A stretch of DNA of 51,343 nt, from positions 230,134-281,476 of the forward strand of contig JAJYEX010000004.1 of assembly GCA_021785515.1 (NCBI GenBank), read 5' to 3'. The notes beneath the pieces were generated by a model. It worked only from the letters and a program-made list of their open reading frames with translations. It was not told where the DNA came from and did no database searches. Shown in pieces: positions 1-7,588 of the stretch (its first letter is position 1; each line of letters begins with the position of its first letter). Made by a program: the position numbers and the translations under genes. Origin of the DNA: Pseudomonadota bacterium. GTDB taxonomy: Bacteria; Pseudomonadota; Gammaproteobacteria; Acidiferrobacterales; UBA6901.

Positions 1-717
1 TACCGTCCGCACAGGTGTAGCAGGAATTGACCTGATAGATAATTTCATCCGAAAACCACTGGTTGAGCGGGCCTTCAGTGACAGAGGGGTCGGTCAGTGT
101 GCCGGTCGAGGCGCCATTGACATAGGTGGCGGCATAGGCAACGGACTCTCCATTTAACCCGGTCGGCAGGTTTTCCACTATGATGCCGCCGTTGTAGGTT
201 GACCAGGCCCAGTCGAGACCAGAGCCCTGAACGCCCATACGGAAGTCCTTCCAGTTGATGGTGTTTGCTGTCGCGAAATTCTTCTTCATCTTCCGGTAGA
301 TGTAATATCTTCCGTTCAGGTCATTCCAGGTGAAGCCCCAGGTGCCCGTTGCGGCGTTATAGGGGGGGGGTCCACAAAGAATGTCCACACGACTCCTGAT
401 CCGGATTGCGGCGTGCCCGCTGCATATGGCCCATTGTCCGGGCCGCCGGTCGGGCTGTACACCATGTTCTGGATGTTCGCCCACGCGTGGTCCTGCCCGA
501 GGGGCGAGGGATTGATGTTGCCTTCCCCGAAGTCTGCCCAGAGATAGGGAGCGGCCGGTGACTTGGTGCCGAATCCAGAACCCGTGATGGTGAGGGTTGC
601 GCCGTTGACCAGTCCGCCGGAATCGCTGACACCGGTGATCACGGGTGTAGCAAGGGCCGCTGGCAGATCCAGAAGGCACAATGCGATGAATGCGGTCCGG
701 GCAAGCTTTCCGGGCAT
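1..717 (-). CDS. Secreted IPT/TIG-domain protein, frameshifted and partial at the window edge
   Basis: The reading frame starts at ATG 717 with a Sec-type signal peptide (MPGKLARTAFIALCLLDLPA, then LATPVITG) followed by a TIG/IPT-like beta domain (GATLTITGSGFG). An upstream in-frame ATG at 762 would put 15 charged residues before the signal, so 717 is preferred. In a run of nine C on the coding strand (362-370) the frame ends early at 316. Adding one C restores an open frame (PYNAATGTWGF and on) that stays open to base 1. The protein is therefore longer than the window shows. It is probably a periplasmic or surface beta-sandwich protein of unknown ligand. It lies just downstream of the lipoprotein gene ending at 728, probably in one transcript. 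The frameshift could be a sequencing error, phase variation or real decay. Confidence 0.6.
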
Positions 718-727
718 GGCATGACCC

Positions 728-1147
728 TCAAGGCAGATTGATGCCTGCAAGCGTCGAGCCACCGCTCTGCTGTCTGGCTGTATCCGCCACTTGCACGACG
801 AAACTCCAGGTACCGGAAGACAGGCTCGATATGGAGTAAGTGCAGCTTTGCGCCGGGCGGCAGGCGTTGCTGGTGCTGGTATTGGCGCAGGATACCGAAC
901 CGGCCGGCACGGTCGCGGTCTCGTTCAGGTTTGTCGGCGACGTGCCGTATGCAATTTGATAGGACGCGACGTTGATGCAGGCGTCGCTCATGATCTCATT
1001 CGGGGCATCCCAGGCCAACGTGGCCGCCGAGAAGGTGCCGGTGAGTGCTTGACCAGAGGGGTTTCCGCCCCCACACCCGGCCAGCAGCATGCCGATTCCG
1101 GCGAAGCCATCCGTTGGTCTGCGACGCGATCCGAAGAATCTAATCAT
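728..1147 (-). CDS. Fn3-like lipoprotein
   Basis: The likely start is ATG 1147. It gives a short basic N-terminus and a lipobox (GMLLAGCGGG), so the mature protein should be lipid-anchored. The track frame can be extended upstream to 1255, but that adds residues unlike a signal sequence. The mature part looks like one fibronectin type III-type domain (ATLAWDAPNE near the start, YQIAYGTSP, then TYSISSLSSGTWSFVVQVAD). It has two cysteine pairs (SCANTSTSNAC and PAQSC) that could form disulfides. The gene ends 11 bp before the start of the TIG-domain gene, so the two probably form an envelope-protein operon. Specific function is unknown. Confidence 0.6.
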   Translation of the reverse strand: MIRFFGSRRRPTDGFAGIGMLLAGCGGGNPSGQALTGTFSAATLAWDAPNEIMSDACINVASYQIAYGTSPTNLNETATVPAGSVSCANTSTSNACRPAQSCTYSISSLSSGTWSFVVQVADTARQQSGGSTLAGINLP

Positions 1148-1166
1148 TATTTCACTATAGGTTGTC

Positions 1167-1184
1167 GCTATTCTAAAGAATAGC
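1167..1184. promoter_or_regulatory. Perfect 8-bp-arm palindrome upstream of the Fn3 lipoprotein
   Basis: GCTATTCT-AA-AGAATAGC is a perfect inverted repeat with a 2-bp centre. It lies 20-37 bp upstream of the lipoprotein start at 1147. Size and symmetry fit an operator for a dimeric regulator. No cognate regulator is encoded beside it. Confidence 0.4.
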
Positions 1185-1387
1185 CATCGAACTGGACCCA
1201 AATGGAAAATCGGATAACGAATCCTCGCGTCCCGATGAACGGCATTTAACGGCAAGCAACCTGTTTACGCCCTTTAGTCCGGAAATGAGCTAGGGCTTGA
1301 ATGAGTTCATGGCCACTTTCCGTATGAACGCCGGCCTGCAATCAATTGCGCCCCGAACAGGCTTCCAATAGAACATAAAAATGTGGG

Positions 1388-1680
1388 CTCATCCGCTGCG
1401 CGCCATGGAAAGCGAAGCGAGGGCGCGTAGTCCGCGGGAGGCGTAGGGTCCGGGCGGGTGGCCAAAGGCCACCTGCAAGGACATTCGAAACGCCGTTGAG
1501 CCAGTGCGTATCGAGTGTCTGGCATGCATCGGAAATGCATGCCGCTCGATGAGCAGGGCGGCCGCGGCAGTGCCGTAGCGGATGCGAAGGCACAAAGAGT
1601 GTGCCGAGACCGAGTGCGCGGGGGAGACTTGGAAGTCCCGCCGCGTTTATCGAGGGCCGGCGCACATACGGCGTAGTCGT
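1388..1680 (-). repeat. Dispersed ~290-bp repeat, copy A
   Basis: Read on the minus strand, this segment matches 50585-50868 on the plus strand. Identity by eye is around 90% over the first ~115 bases, lower in the middle, and high again near the end (shared tracts include TCCTTGCAGGTGGCC and GCGGACTACGCGCCCTCGC). The copies are inverted relative to one another and about 49 kb apart. Short ORFs in both copies give similar peptides (MRRHKECAETEC...), but they overlap in several frames and look like by-products of the repeat. Copy A lies beside an ISL3 remnant, copy B beside an IS256-type transposase. It could be a non-autonomous element or a fragment of a larger one. Confidence 0.75.
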
Positions 1681-1889
1681 GTGGGTAAAAGCAGGGTCCA
1701 AATGGCAAGCGGACTCTGCAATTACTGCTACCAAACGCCTTTGAACCGCAGTGAAGATTTGGCATGATCTTCCGATGCCTGCCTGCGAACACAAACGCCG
1801 GCTGGAGGATGCCTGCATATTCCCAGGTTTCCGGCCGCCATGTACGGTGCGCGGTGTCTTCGGGGATCTGAAGGCAGGCATCGTTCCTT

Positions 1890-2201
1890 TTGTCGACGCT
1901 AAAAAAACACGCTGTGACACCCCCCAGTGGTCGGACGTATCCGGGTTGGTACGACCGCGAGGTTCGAAGGGTGAGCGATCTCTCCAGCGGCGAAACCCGC
2001 GTCTATTTGGACGTTGAGGTGCGGCGTGTCTTTTGCCGCTGTTACAGCAAGGTAAAGCGGGAGCGCCTGGCATTTGTCGCCGACAACCCGCACCACACGA
2101 AGCGTTTCATCTTCTGCTTCGGGAGACGTTGTGGTGACGTGCCTGTTGCCAACCCTGTAAAATGGTCGAAAACCACCCACACGGGTTCACGAAGACCTTA
2201 A
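1890..2201 (+). pseudogene. ISL3-type transposase N-terminal remnant
   Basis: The translation contains the characteristic N-terminal region of ISL3-family transposases, with blocks YPGWYDREVRRVSDLSSGET, VYLDVEVRRVFC, VKRERLAFVADNP and TKRFIFCFGRRC. Similarity stops abruptly after GRRC (about 2130) and the frame runs out at 2201. The catalytic DDE part is missing. The normal CxxC zinc-ribbon motif upstream of YPGWY is not readable in this frame, so a frameshift near 1915 is likely. I call it a fossil of an insertion sequence and found no terminal inverted repeats. Confidence 0.6.
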
Positions 2202-2293
2202 GATAGCTGTTCTGCAGGCTCATTATCCATGCCGCCTGTGTTGGCCTTAATTCGGCCTAGAACCGACCGGGCTTGAGTTGCATCGGAAAATCT

Positions 2294-3442
2294 ATGCGTG
2301 ACCTCTTCTTGCTGGATCAGGATGTGACATTTTTGAACCACGGCTCCTTCGGTGCGTGCCCCCGGGACGTTCTTGACGCACAGCACCGCTGGCAGCTTGA
2401 AATGGAACGCAATCCCGTTTCCTTTCTCGGACGCCGTTCCGCTGAATTGCTAAGCGATGCCCGTGCGAAACTGGGTCTGATGTCAGGAGCGTCAGGGGAC
2501 AATATCATTTTTGTACCTAATGCAACCACGGGTTGCAATATTGTCGCCCAGTCCTTTCCGCTTGATCCTGGCGACGAAGTGCTCACGACGGACCTTGAAT
2601 ACGGCGCCTGTGACGCCGCGTGGAGCCAGGTGTGTGCCAGGCGCGGCGCCTCTTATCGACGTCTTGAAATCCCGCTTCCCTATGAGCGTGAAACGTTTGT
2701 CGAGCACATGATGGCAGCGGTCGGTCCACGCACGCGGCTAATTTATGTTAGTCATCTGACGTCGAACACCGCCGTGATTCTGCCGGTGAGGGAACTTTGT
2801 GCTATGGCACGCGCTTGTGGCATCGCGACTGTCGTGGATGGTGCGCATGTGCCGGGGCACATTGAACTGAACCTTGAGGCCGTCGACGCTGATTTCTACA
2901 TCGGCAATTGCCACAAATGGCTATGCGCTCCGAAGGGCGCGGGCTTTTTGTATGCGCGGCCGGAACACCACGCCATGCTCGATGCCCCGGTCATCAGCTG
3001 GGGGTATGGGGCAAATACGGACGGCCGTCCGGAATTCGCTGCTTATCTCGGTAAAACGCCATTTGAACGGAAAATGCAGTGGCAGGGCACACGTGATATT
3101 TCGGCCTGGCTGAGCGTTCCGGCGGCCATCAAGTTCCAGGAGCGGCACGATTGGCCGGCTGTGCGCCGCCGTTCCCACGAACTGGCATTGGAGGCCTTGC
3201 AGGTTTTGACTGAACGCCATCGTCTCCGACCCATAGCGCGCGACAATGACTGGGCCCAGATGGTCGCCATTCCTGTGCCCGCGCAGGATCCAGACGAATT
3301 ACGCAGACGTCTTCTTGAGGAAAGCCGGATTGAGGTTCCGGTTACCACGCACGGTGATCGGGTCTTCGTTCGCGTGTCAGTGCAGGGGTACAACACCTCC
3401 GCAGATATTGACAAGCTTCTAAGTGCACCGGCCTTGCGGTGA
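2294..3442 (+). CDS. PLP-dependent class V aminotransferase (isopenicillin N epimerase-like)
   Basis: About 382 residues from ATG 2294. A TTG at 2273 is also in frame but less convincing, because MRDLFLLDQDVTFLNHGSFG is the usual N-terminus of this family. The NHGSFG motif, the PLP-contacting block VVDGAHVPGH and the Schiff-base lysine in GNCHKWLCAPKG (about K208) are all present. This identifies a fold-type I class V enzyme of the CefD/cysteine-desulfurase-like group. The subgroup includes epimerases, lyases and desulfurases, so the substrate cannot be named. The gene stands alone between the ISL3 remnant and a 390-bp non-coding stretch, which gives no pathway clue. It should be cytosolic. 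Confidence 0.85.
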   Translation: MRDLFLLDQDVTFLNHGSFGACPRDVLDAQHRWQLEMERNPVSFLGRRSAELLSDARAKLGLMSGASGDNIIFVPNATTGCNIVAQSFPLDPGDEVLTTDLEYGACDAAWSQVCARRGASYRRLEIPLPYERETFVEHMMAAVGPRTRLIYVSHLTSNTAVILPVRELCAMARACGIATVVDGAHVPGHIELNLEAVDADFYIGNCHKWLCAPKGAGFLYARPEHHAMLDAPVISWGYGANTDGRPEFAAYLGKTPFERKMQWQGTRDISAWLSVPAAIKFQERHDWPAVRRRSHELALEALQVLTERHRLRPIARDNDWAQMVAIPVPAQDPDELRRRLLEESRIEVPVTTHGDRVFVRVSVQGYNTSADIDKLLSAPALR

Positions 3443-3835
3443 TCCTGAAGTGTATCGGGGTCACGAGTGATTGCCGGCGCCTGAGAATATCGGGCTAGGC
3501 GGAATATCCCTTCAAAGATCTCCATGGCGCAGGGATAACAGGACAGATGCGCAGGGGCAGCGACGTGCCCACCGCAGTCGGTTTCTGCGTGTCGGCTCTG
3601 CGTTATCGGCATGGAGTATCCGGTGTGCACACTGCGTCCGCGGTACAACCGTCGTATCCTACAATCTAGCTATGAATGTGGAATTATTCTAATTACTTTA
3701 GTCTAATATACATCGGTTCCCGGAGGACGCCGCCGGGGCCGGCTGCCCGGGGTGCAACTGCCGGGCTTCGGATCAGCCTGATTGGTCCCTAGGGCGTGTC
3801 GTGCCAACCCTAATGTTGCTGAAAGAGTGATAACC
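3443..3835. other. Intergenic region, possible promoter for the P460-like gene
   Basis: No convincing gene. An AT-rich patch at about 3660-3715 (TGGAATTATTCTAATTACTT, then TCTAATATACATCGG) lies 120-170 bp before the cytochrome gene and stands out from the GC-rich surroundings. It could hold the promoter, but no clear -35/-10 pair with good spacing is seen. Confidence 0.3.
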
Positions 3836-4426
3836 ATGAAAAGATTTCTTATGTTCGGCGTCAGCAGTATTCTGGCTGTGATCCCGGTTTTGTCTCAGGC
3901 GGCAACCCAGCCCCCCAGCCCGTCGGAGCTGTGGAATGAGGTGCAGACGCTGCGCATGAACAACGCCCTGATGGTCGGTAGCAAAGCCTATCAGCCGGGG
4001 TCACGCACGATTGATGCGTACACCATCGATCTGGCCAACAAGGCGGAGAATGACGCCATCCGCAAGGCGGGCAGCATCCAAAAAGTAACGCGCTACCCCA
4101 ATGGCGCTCTTGTGGTCAAAGAGAATTTCAACGAACAGCGCAAGCTTACCGGTATTACGGCAATGCTCAAGCTGGACGGTTACGATCCGGCCGACCGTAA
4201 CTGGGTGATGGCGGCGTATACCCCAGCTGGCAAGGTGGTCGGGTATGGCAAGATTCCGGCCTGCATTGCCTGTCACACAATGGTCACAAAGCAGGATTTT
4301 GTTTTCGCTCCGCCCCCGGACCAGATGCTTCCGGTATCGGTCTGGAAGGGTTTCTTTCCCAAACAGGATATTGCGCCGGTGTATGCCGAACTGCTCCGGA
4401 CCCATGCGGACGCGATCGTGAAATAG
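3836..4426 (+). CDS. Cytochrome P460-like periplasmic haem protein
   Basis: Starting at ATG 3836 gives a clean Sec signal peptide (MKRFLMFGVSSILAVIPVLS, cleavage near QAA). The mature protein is about 175 residues. A single haem-binding motif CIACH lies towards the C-terminus, followed by QDFVFAPPPD. Preceding it is NWVMAAYTPAGKVVGYG. A single late CxxCH with a following D-x-V-F block is the arrangement seen in the cytochrome P460 family, whose characterised members oxidise hydroxylamine or bind NO. Whether the lysine cross-link that defines true P460 exists here cannot be seen, so catalytic activity is not claimed. The gene is monocistronic, with a candidate terminator just downstream. Confidence 0.7.
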   Translation: MKRFLMFGVSSILAVIPVLSQAATQPPSPSELWNEVQTLRMNNALMVGSKAYQPGSRTIDAYTIDLANKAENDAIRKAGSIQKVTRYPNGALVVKENFNEQRKLTGITAMLKLDGYDPADRNWVMAAYTPAGKVVGYGKIPACIACHTMVTKQDFVFAPPPDQMLPVSVWKGFFPKQDIAPVYAELLRTHADAIVK

Positions 4427-4438
4427 GCAAAAAAGGTG

Positions 4439-4474
4439 AGCCCGGGCCCAGGGTGATCACGCCCGGGGCTGTTT
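4439..4474 (+). terminator. Candidate terminator after the P460-like gene
   Basis: AGCCCGGGC (4439-4447) pairs with GCCCGGGGCT (4461-4470) with one bulge, followed by GTTT. The stem is very GC-rich and the T-tract short. It starts 12 bp after the stop codon. Confidence 0.45.
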
Positions 4475-4659
4475 GGGCAGGCCCCCGCCCGGGGTGCCGT
4501 AACTCAGGGCCCGGGCGGGGCGCACACCATCTTCACAATTGACCCACCAGTGAACCATGGACTCTGTGTGCCGCGGGCGCTAGACTGCGGACGTTTCCGA
4601 AAGCAGCGACAAACACTACAACGGCCTCCGGCCCCCACGATTCTTCTGATACGATCCCG

Positions 4660-5517
4660 ATGACCTTATTCAAAGTTTTGATCCTTGCGCTCATTCAGGG
4701 AGCCTGTGAGCTGCTCCCGGTTTCGAGTTCCGCCCATGTGATCCTGGCGGAGAAGCTGATGGGTATCAATCCCACCGCTCCGGAGATGACCTTTCTCCTC
4801 GTCATGCTCCATACCGGCACGATGTTCGCGGTGCTGACGTATTTCTGGAAAACCTGGCGGGAGCGCTACTTCTCGTCGGCGGCCGCATTCTGGCCGTTTG
4901 CGTGGCGCGTGTTCGTGGCCACCGGCCTGACGGGCGGTGTCGGACTGCTGCTGCTGGTGATCATCGAGCATTTCTTCATGCGGGGCATAGCGCATCCGCA
5001 GATCGAGATGCTGTTCGGGAATTCCTACATCATCGCAGCCGGCCTGGCGGTGGTGGGCGTCATGATCATCCTGTCCGGAAAGCGCAAATCGAAGAGCGGT
5101 CTGGAGAAGGTGCCCGGCATGCGGGACTCGGTGTGGATCGGCATCGTCCAGGGTTTCTGTCTTCCGTTCCGGGGATTCTCGCGTTCCGGCGCAACGATTT
5201 CGACCGGGCTGTTTCGTGATTTGAACAAGGAACGGGTCGAGGAGTTCAGTTTTGCGCTGGCGGTCGCACTCACTCCGCCGGTTATCGCAAAGGAGGGGTA
5301 CCGGCTGTACAAGTCAGCGGCAGTTGCCGGGCAGGCCAGCCATTATTTCGCGCTGTTGTGGCCCAGCTTCTTCGGCATGGCCGCCAGCTTCATCGCCGGC
5401 CTGGCGGCGCTGCGCCTGCTGTCGCGCTGGCTGGAGCACAACCGCTGGCACTGGTTTGGCTACTACTGTCTGTTTGTGTCTGTGGTGGTGCTGGCGGCCG
5501 AATGGCTCTGGCACTGA
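4660..5517 (+). CDS. uppP: Undecaprenyl-diphosphatase (UppP/BacA)
   Basis: A 285-residue polytopic membrane protein that dephosphorylates undecaprenyl diphosphate to recycle the lipid carrier for peptidoglycan and surface polysaccharides. The first family signature is QGACELLPVSSSAH near residue 14, containing the glutamate of the (E/Q)xxxE motif. The second is PFRGFSRSGATIS near residue 170, where the usual PGxSRSG reads RGFSRSG. Seven to eight hydrophobic segments are visible and length is normal (about 265-285). The N-terminal MTLFKVLILALIQG fits the start, although the ribosome site is weak. It appears monocistronic. Members confer some bacitracin tolerance when abundant. Confidence 0.92.
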   Translation: MTLFKVLILALIQGACELLPVSSSAHVILAEKLMGINPTAPEMTFLLVMLHTGTMFAVLTYFWKTWRERYFSSAAAFWPFAWRVFVATGLTGGVGLLLLVIIEHFFMRGIAHPQIEMLFGNSYIIAAGLAVVGVMIILSGKRKSKSGLEKVPGMRDSVWIGIVQGFCLPFRGFSRSGATISTGLFRDLNKERVEEFSFALAVALTPPVIAKEGYRLYKSAAVAGQASHYFALLWPSFFGMAASFIAGLAALRLLSRWLEHNRWHWFGYYCLFVSVVVLAAEWLWH

Positions 5518-6100
5518 CAGATGGTGCGTGCTGCCACGCCCGGCATGTTGTGCTTGACAATGCGTGGAAGCCTAATTAAATTCGCCTCCGTCTCAGTTGA
5601 TAGAGAAACCCATGGATTGCAGCCCTAGTAGTAGAACAGAAACGCAGTAAGGCCGGTCTGCAGGTCCTTTGGCCCCCCCTGCCGCTGCCTTGCTCATGAA
5701 ACGAGGCAGCGCGCCCAGTGGCAGTTTTTAGCTCGATTTCCGGCCGGTCTATCGCACGATTGCCGATGCCGTTTGTCTCCGGCACCGGCTGTTGCCCGGA
5801 CCATCCCGACGCGGTGGCCAGCGGCCGCCGCCCGGCGTCCTTCGCAGCTGTGTCGCGGCCACCCGCCGTCACGGCCGTCTGCGCGTGTCCTCATGGCGCA
5901 CACCCCCTTGTCTCGACCATCCCGGCCGCGTGCCTTTGGGGCCAGGCCGCGTGGCCTCGGGCGGAGTCCGCCACGGGGCTGATGAACGGGGGAGGGCGCG
6001 TCCCGGCCCCGGCGGCTAGGACCGGTCGTACGGAACAGGACTGGCGCTCCGGCGCCGTCCGCGGCCGCGACATCAAACAGGTTCGGAGAACTTCGCGACC
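5518..6100. other. Long GC-rich leader region before the NRAMP-like gene
   Basis: About 580 bp without a supported gene. Overlapping ORFs on both strands are low-complexity products of high GC. A strong hairpin sits 40 bp before the NRAMP start: GGAC-t-GGCGC (6038-6047), loop TCCG, then GCGCC-GTCC (6052-6060). The stretch from about 5880 is rich in short GC palindromes. A metal-sensing leader would make sense here, but I could not match the conserved cores of the M-box or the yybP-ykoY manganese riboswitch. Confidence 0.35.
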
Positions 6101-7369
6101 ATGAAATGGTTTTCGCAGATATATTACCGCTACAGCAAGTCCTGGAAGATCATCAAGCTGTACTTCCTCATTGCTGGCCCAGGCCTGGTCGTGATGATCG
6201 CCGACAATGATGCAGGCGGGATCACCACCTATGCTGCCACCAGCGCGAAGTACGGCTACGGCCTGATCTGGTTTCTGTTGCTGCTGGTTCCGGTCGCCTA
6301 CTTTGTGCAGGAGATGACGGTACGCCTCGGGGCGGTCACCAAGCGCGGGCACGCTGAGGCCATTTTTGACGGGTTCGGTGCCTTCTGGGGCTGGTTCTCC
6401 CTGATCGATCTCATGCTGGTCGACTGGCTCACGCTGGTCACGGAATTCATCGGCATGACCGCGGCGCTGCGCATTTTCGGGGTTCCGCCGTACCTCACGG
6501 TCGCTGCCGTGTGTCTGCTGCTCGGCGTCATCGTGCTGAACGGGCGTTACTGGACCTGGGAGAAGATCGCGCTGGTGTTCTGCGCCTTCAACCTGATTTA
6601 CATCCCGGGCGCCTTTATCGTGCATCCCTCGGTCTCTTCGCTTGTGCACAACGGGCTTATTCCAAATTTCCCCGGGGGCTTCAACGGGGAGATGTTCTTC
6701 TATTTGATGGCAAACATTGGCACGACGATCGCGCCTTGGATGCTGTTTTTCCAGCAGAGCGCTGTCGTCGACAAAGGCATGACCGAGAAGGACATCCCCT
6801 GGGGGAAGTTCGACACGATGCTGGGTTCCCTGGTAACGGGGATTGTCGGGATATTCATATTCATTGTCGGCGGCACGGTGCTGAGGGGGGTGGACATCGA
6901 GAGTGCCGGCCAGGCTTCGCGCCTGCTGATGGGTGTCAACCGGTATCTCGGTACCTTCATGGCCATCGGGCTGTTCGATGCGGGCCTGTTAGGAGCCATC
7001 TGCATTTCCCTGGCGAGCTCCTGGGCTTTCGGTGAAATATTCGGATGGGCGCATTCGCTCAACAACAACATCAAGGAAGCGCCGTGGTTCTACGCCAACT
7101 ACTTTCTGACTCTGCTGACGGCCGGCGCGGTGGTCCTGATCCCGGGCGCACCTCTGGTACTGATCACGCTGTTCGTGCAGGTGGTGGCAGTCACACTCCT
7201 GCCGGCCGCCCTGGTATTTCTGATCCTGCTGCTCAATGACGAAAAGACCATGGGCGAGTACAGGAACACCAGGATTCAGAACATCCTTAACAGTGTGATC
7301 GTGCTGACCATTGTTGTGCTATCGTCCTTGTATGGGGTCAGCGTGCTGTTCCCGAAACTCTTTCAGTAG
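6101..7369 (+). CDS. NRAMP-related divalent metal transporter, probably magnesium type
   Basis: A 422-residue protein with about 11 hydrophobic segments of the NRAMP/SLC11 fold. The residues that select transition metals in MntH-type transporters are changed. The TM1 motif DPGN reads DAGG (D37-G40, within GPGLVVMIADNDAGG), and the TM6 methionine of MPH is alanine (IAPW, 210-213). From memory of the NRAMP-related magnesium transporters, loss of that asparagine and methionine accompanies Mg2+ rather than Mn2+/Fe2+ use. The downstream partner carries an MgtE regulatory domain, which supports the same ion. The gene is followed after 11 bp by a 57-residue membrane peptide and then the PRC-MgtE-CBS gene, likely one operon. 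Start ATG 6101 has a GGAG 11 bp upstream. Confidence 0.85.
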   Translation: MKWFSQIYYRYSKSWKIIKLYFLIAGPGLVVMIADNDAGGITTYAATSAKYGYGLIWFLLLLVPVAYFVQEMTVRLGAVTKRGHAEAIFDGFGAFWGWFSLIDLMLVDWLTLVTEFIGMTAALRIFGVPPYLTVAAVCLLLGVIVLNGRYWTWEKIALVFCAFNLIYIPGAFIVHPSVSSLVHNGLIPNFPGGFNGEMFFYLMANIGTTIAPWMLFFQQSAVVDKGMTEKDIPWGKFDTMLGSLVTGIVGIFIFIVGGTVLRGVDIESAGQASRLLMGVNRYLGTFMAIGLFDAGLLGAICISLASSWAFGEIFGWAHSLNNNIKEAPWFYANYFLTLLTAGAVVLIPGAPLVLITLFVQVVAVTLLPAALVFLILLLNDEKTMGEYRNTRIQNILNSVIVLTIVVLSSLYGVSVLFPKLFQ

Positions 7370-7380
7370 GCGAGAGCGTC

Positions 7381-7554
7381 ATGTGGAAGATTGTGCGGCG
7401 GCAGTTCGAGAAGATCGGCGAGATCAACAGGAAATATTCCAAGCCGCGGATTGAGATGTCCGCGCCAGTGCGATGGTCGCTGCTGCTGCTGCGCTGCTAC
7501 CTGCTTTTTCTGGTAGGCCTGATGATTTTCCGGTTCATCACCCTGTTGCATTGA
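7381..7554 (+). CDS. 57-residue single-pass membrane peptide between transporter and MgtE-like gene
   Basis: ATG 7381 to TGA 7552-7554 encodes 57 residues: a basic, soluble N-terminal half (WKIVRRQFEKIGEINRKYSK) then one hydrophobic helix (WSLLLLRCYLLFLVGLMIF) and a short tail. It starts 11 bp after the NRAMP-related stop and ends 34 bp before the next gene, filling the gap in the same direction. The positive-inside rule places the N-terminus in the cytoplasm. No family is recognised. Its position suggests a small accessory subunit or regulator of the transporter. Confidence 0.6.
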   Translation: MWKIVRRQFEKIGEINRKYSKPRIEMSAPVRWSLLLLRCYLLFLVGLMIFRFITLLH

Positions 7555-7588
7555 CGGCGGTACCGGCTGCCGGTACGGGAAGGCAAGA

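Noticed and set aside
1582-1767. Small ORF beginning MRRHKECAETEC inside the repeat
   Set aside because: Present in related form in copy B, but the opposite-strand frames are equally conserved, so the DNA repeat explains it better than a gene.
3471-3692. Small plus-strand ORF after the aminotransferase
   Set aside because: No ribosome site, no family pattern and Arg-rich composition typical of non-coding GC-rich DNA.
5880-6100. M-box or manganese riboswitch before the NRAMP-like gene
   Set aside because: The context is ideal, but I could not find the conserved core elements of either class; only generic GC hairpins are seen.
5718-6104. 128-codon ORF before the NRAMP-like gene
   Set aside because: Low-complexity Pro/Arg/Ala sequence overlapping several other frames; no start site support.
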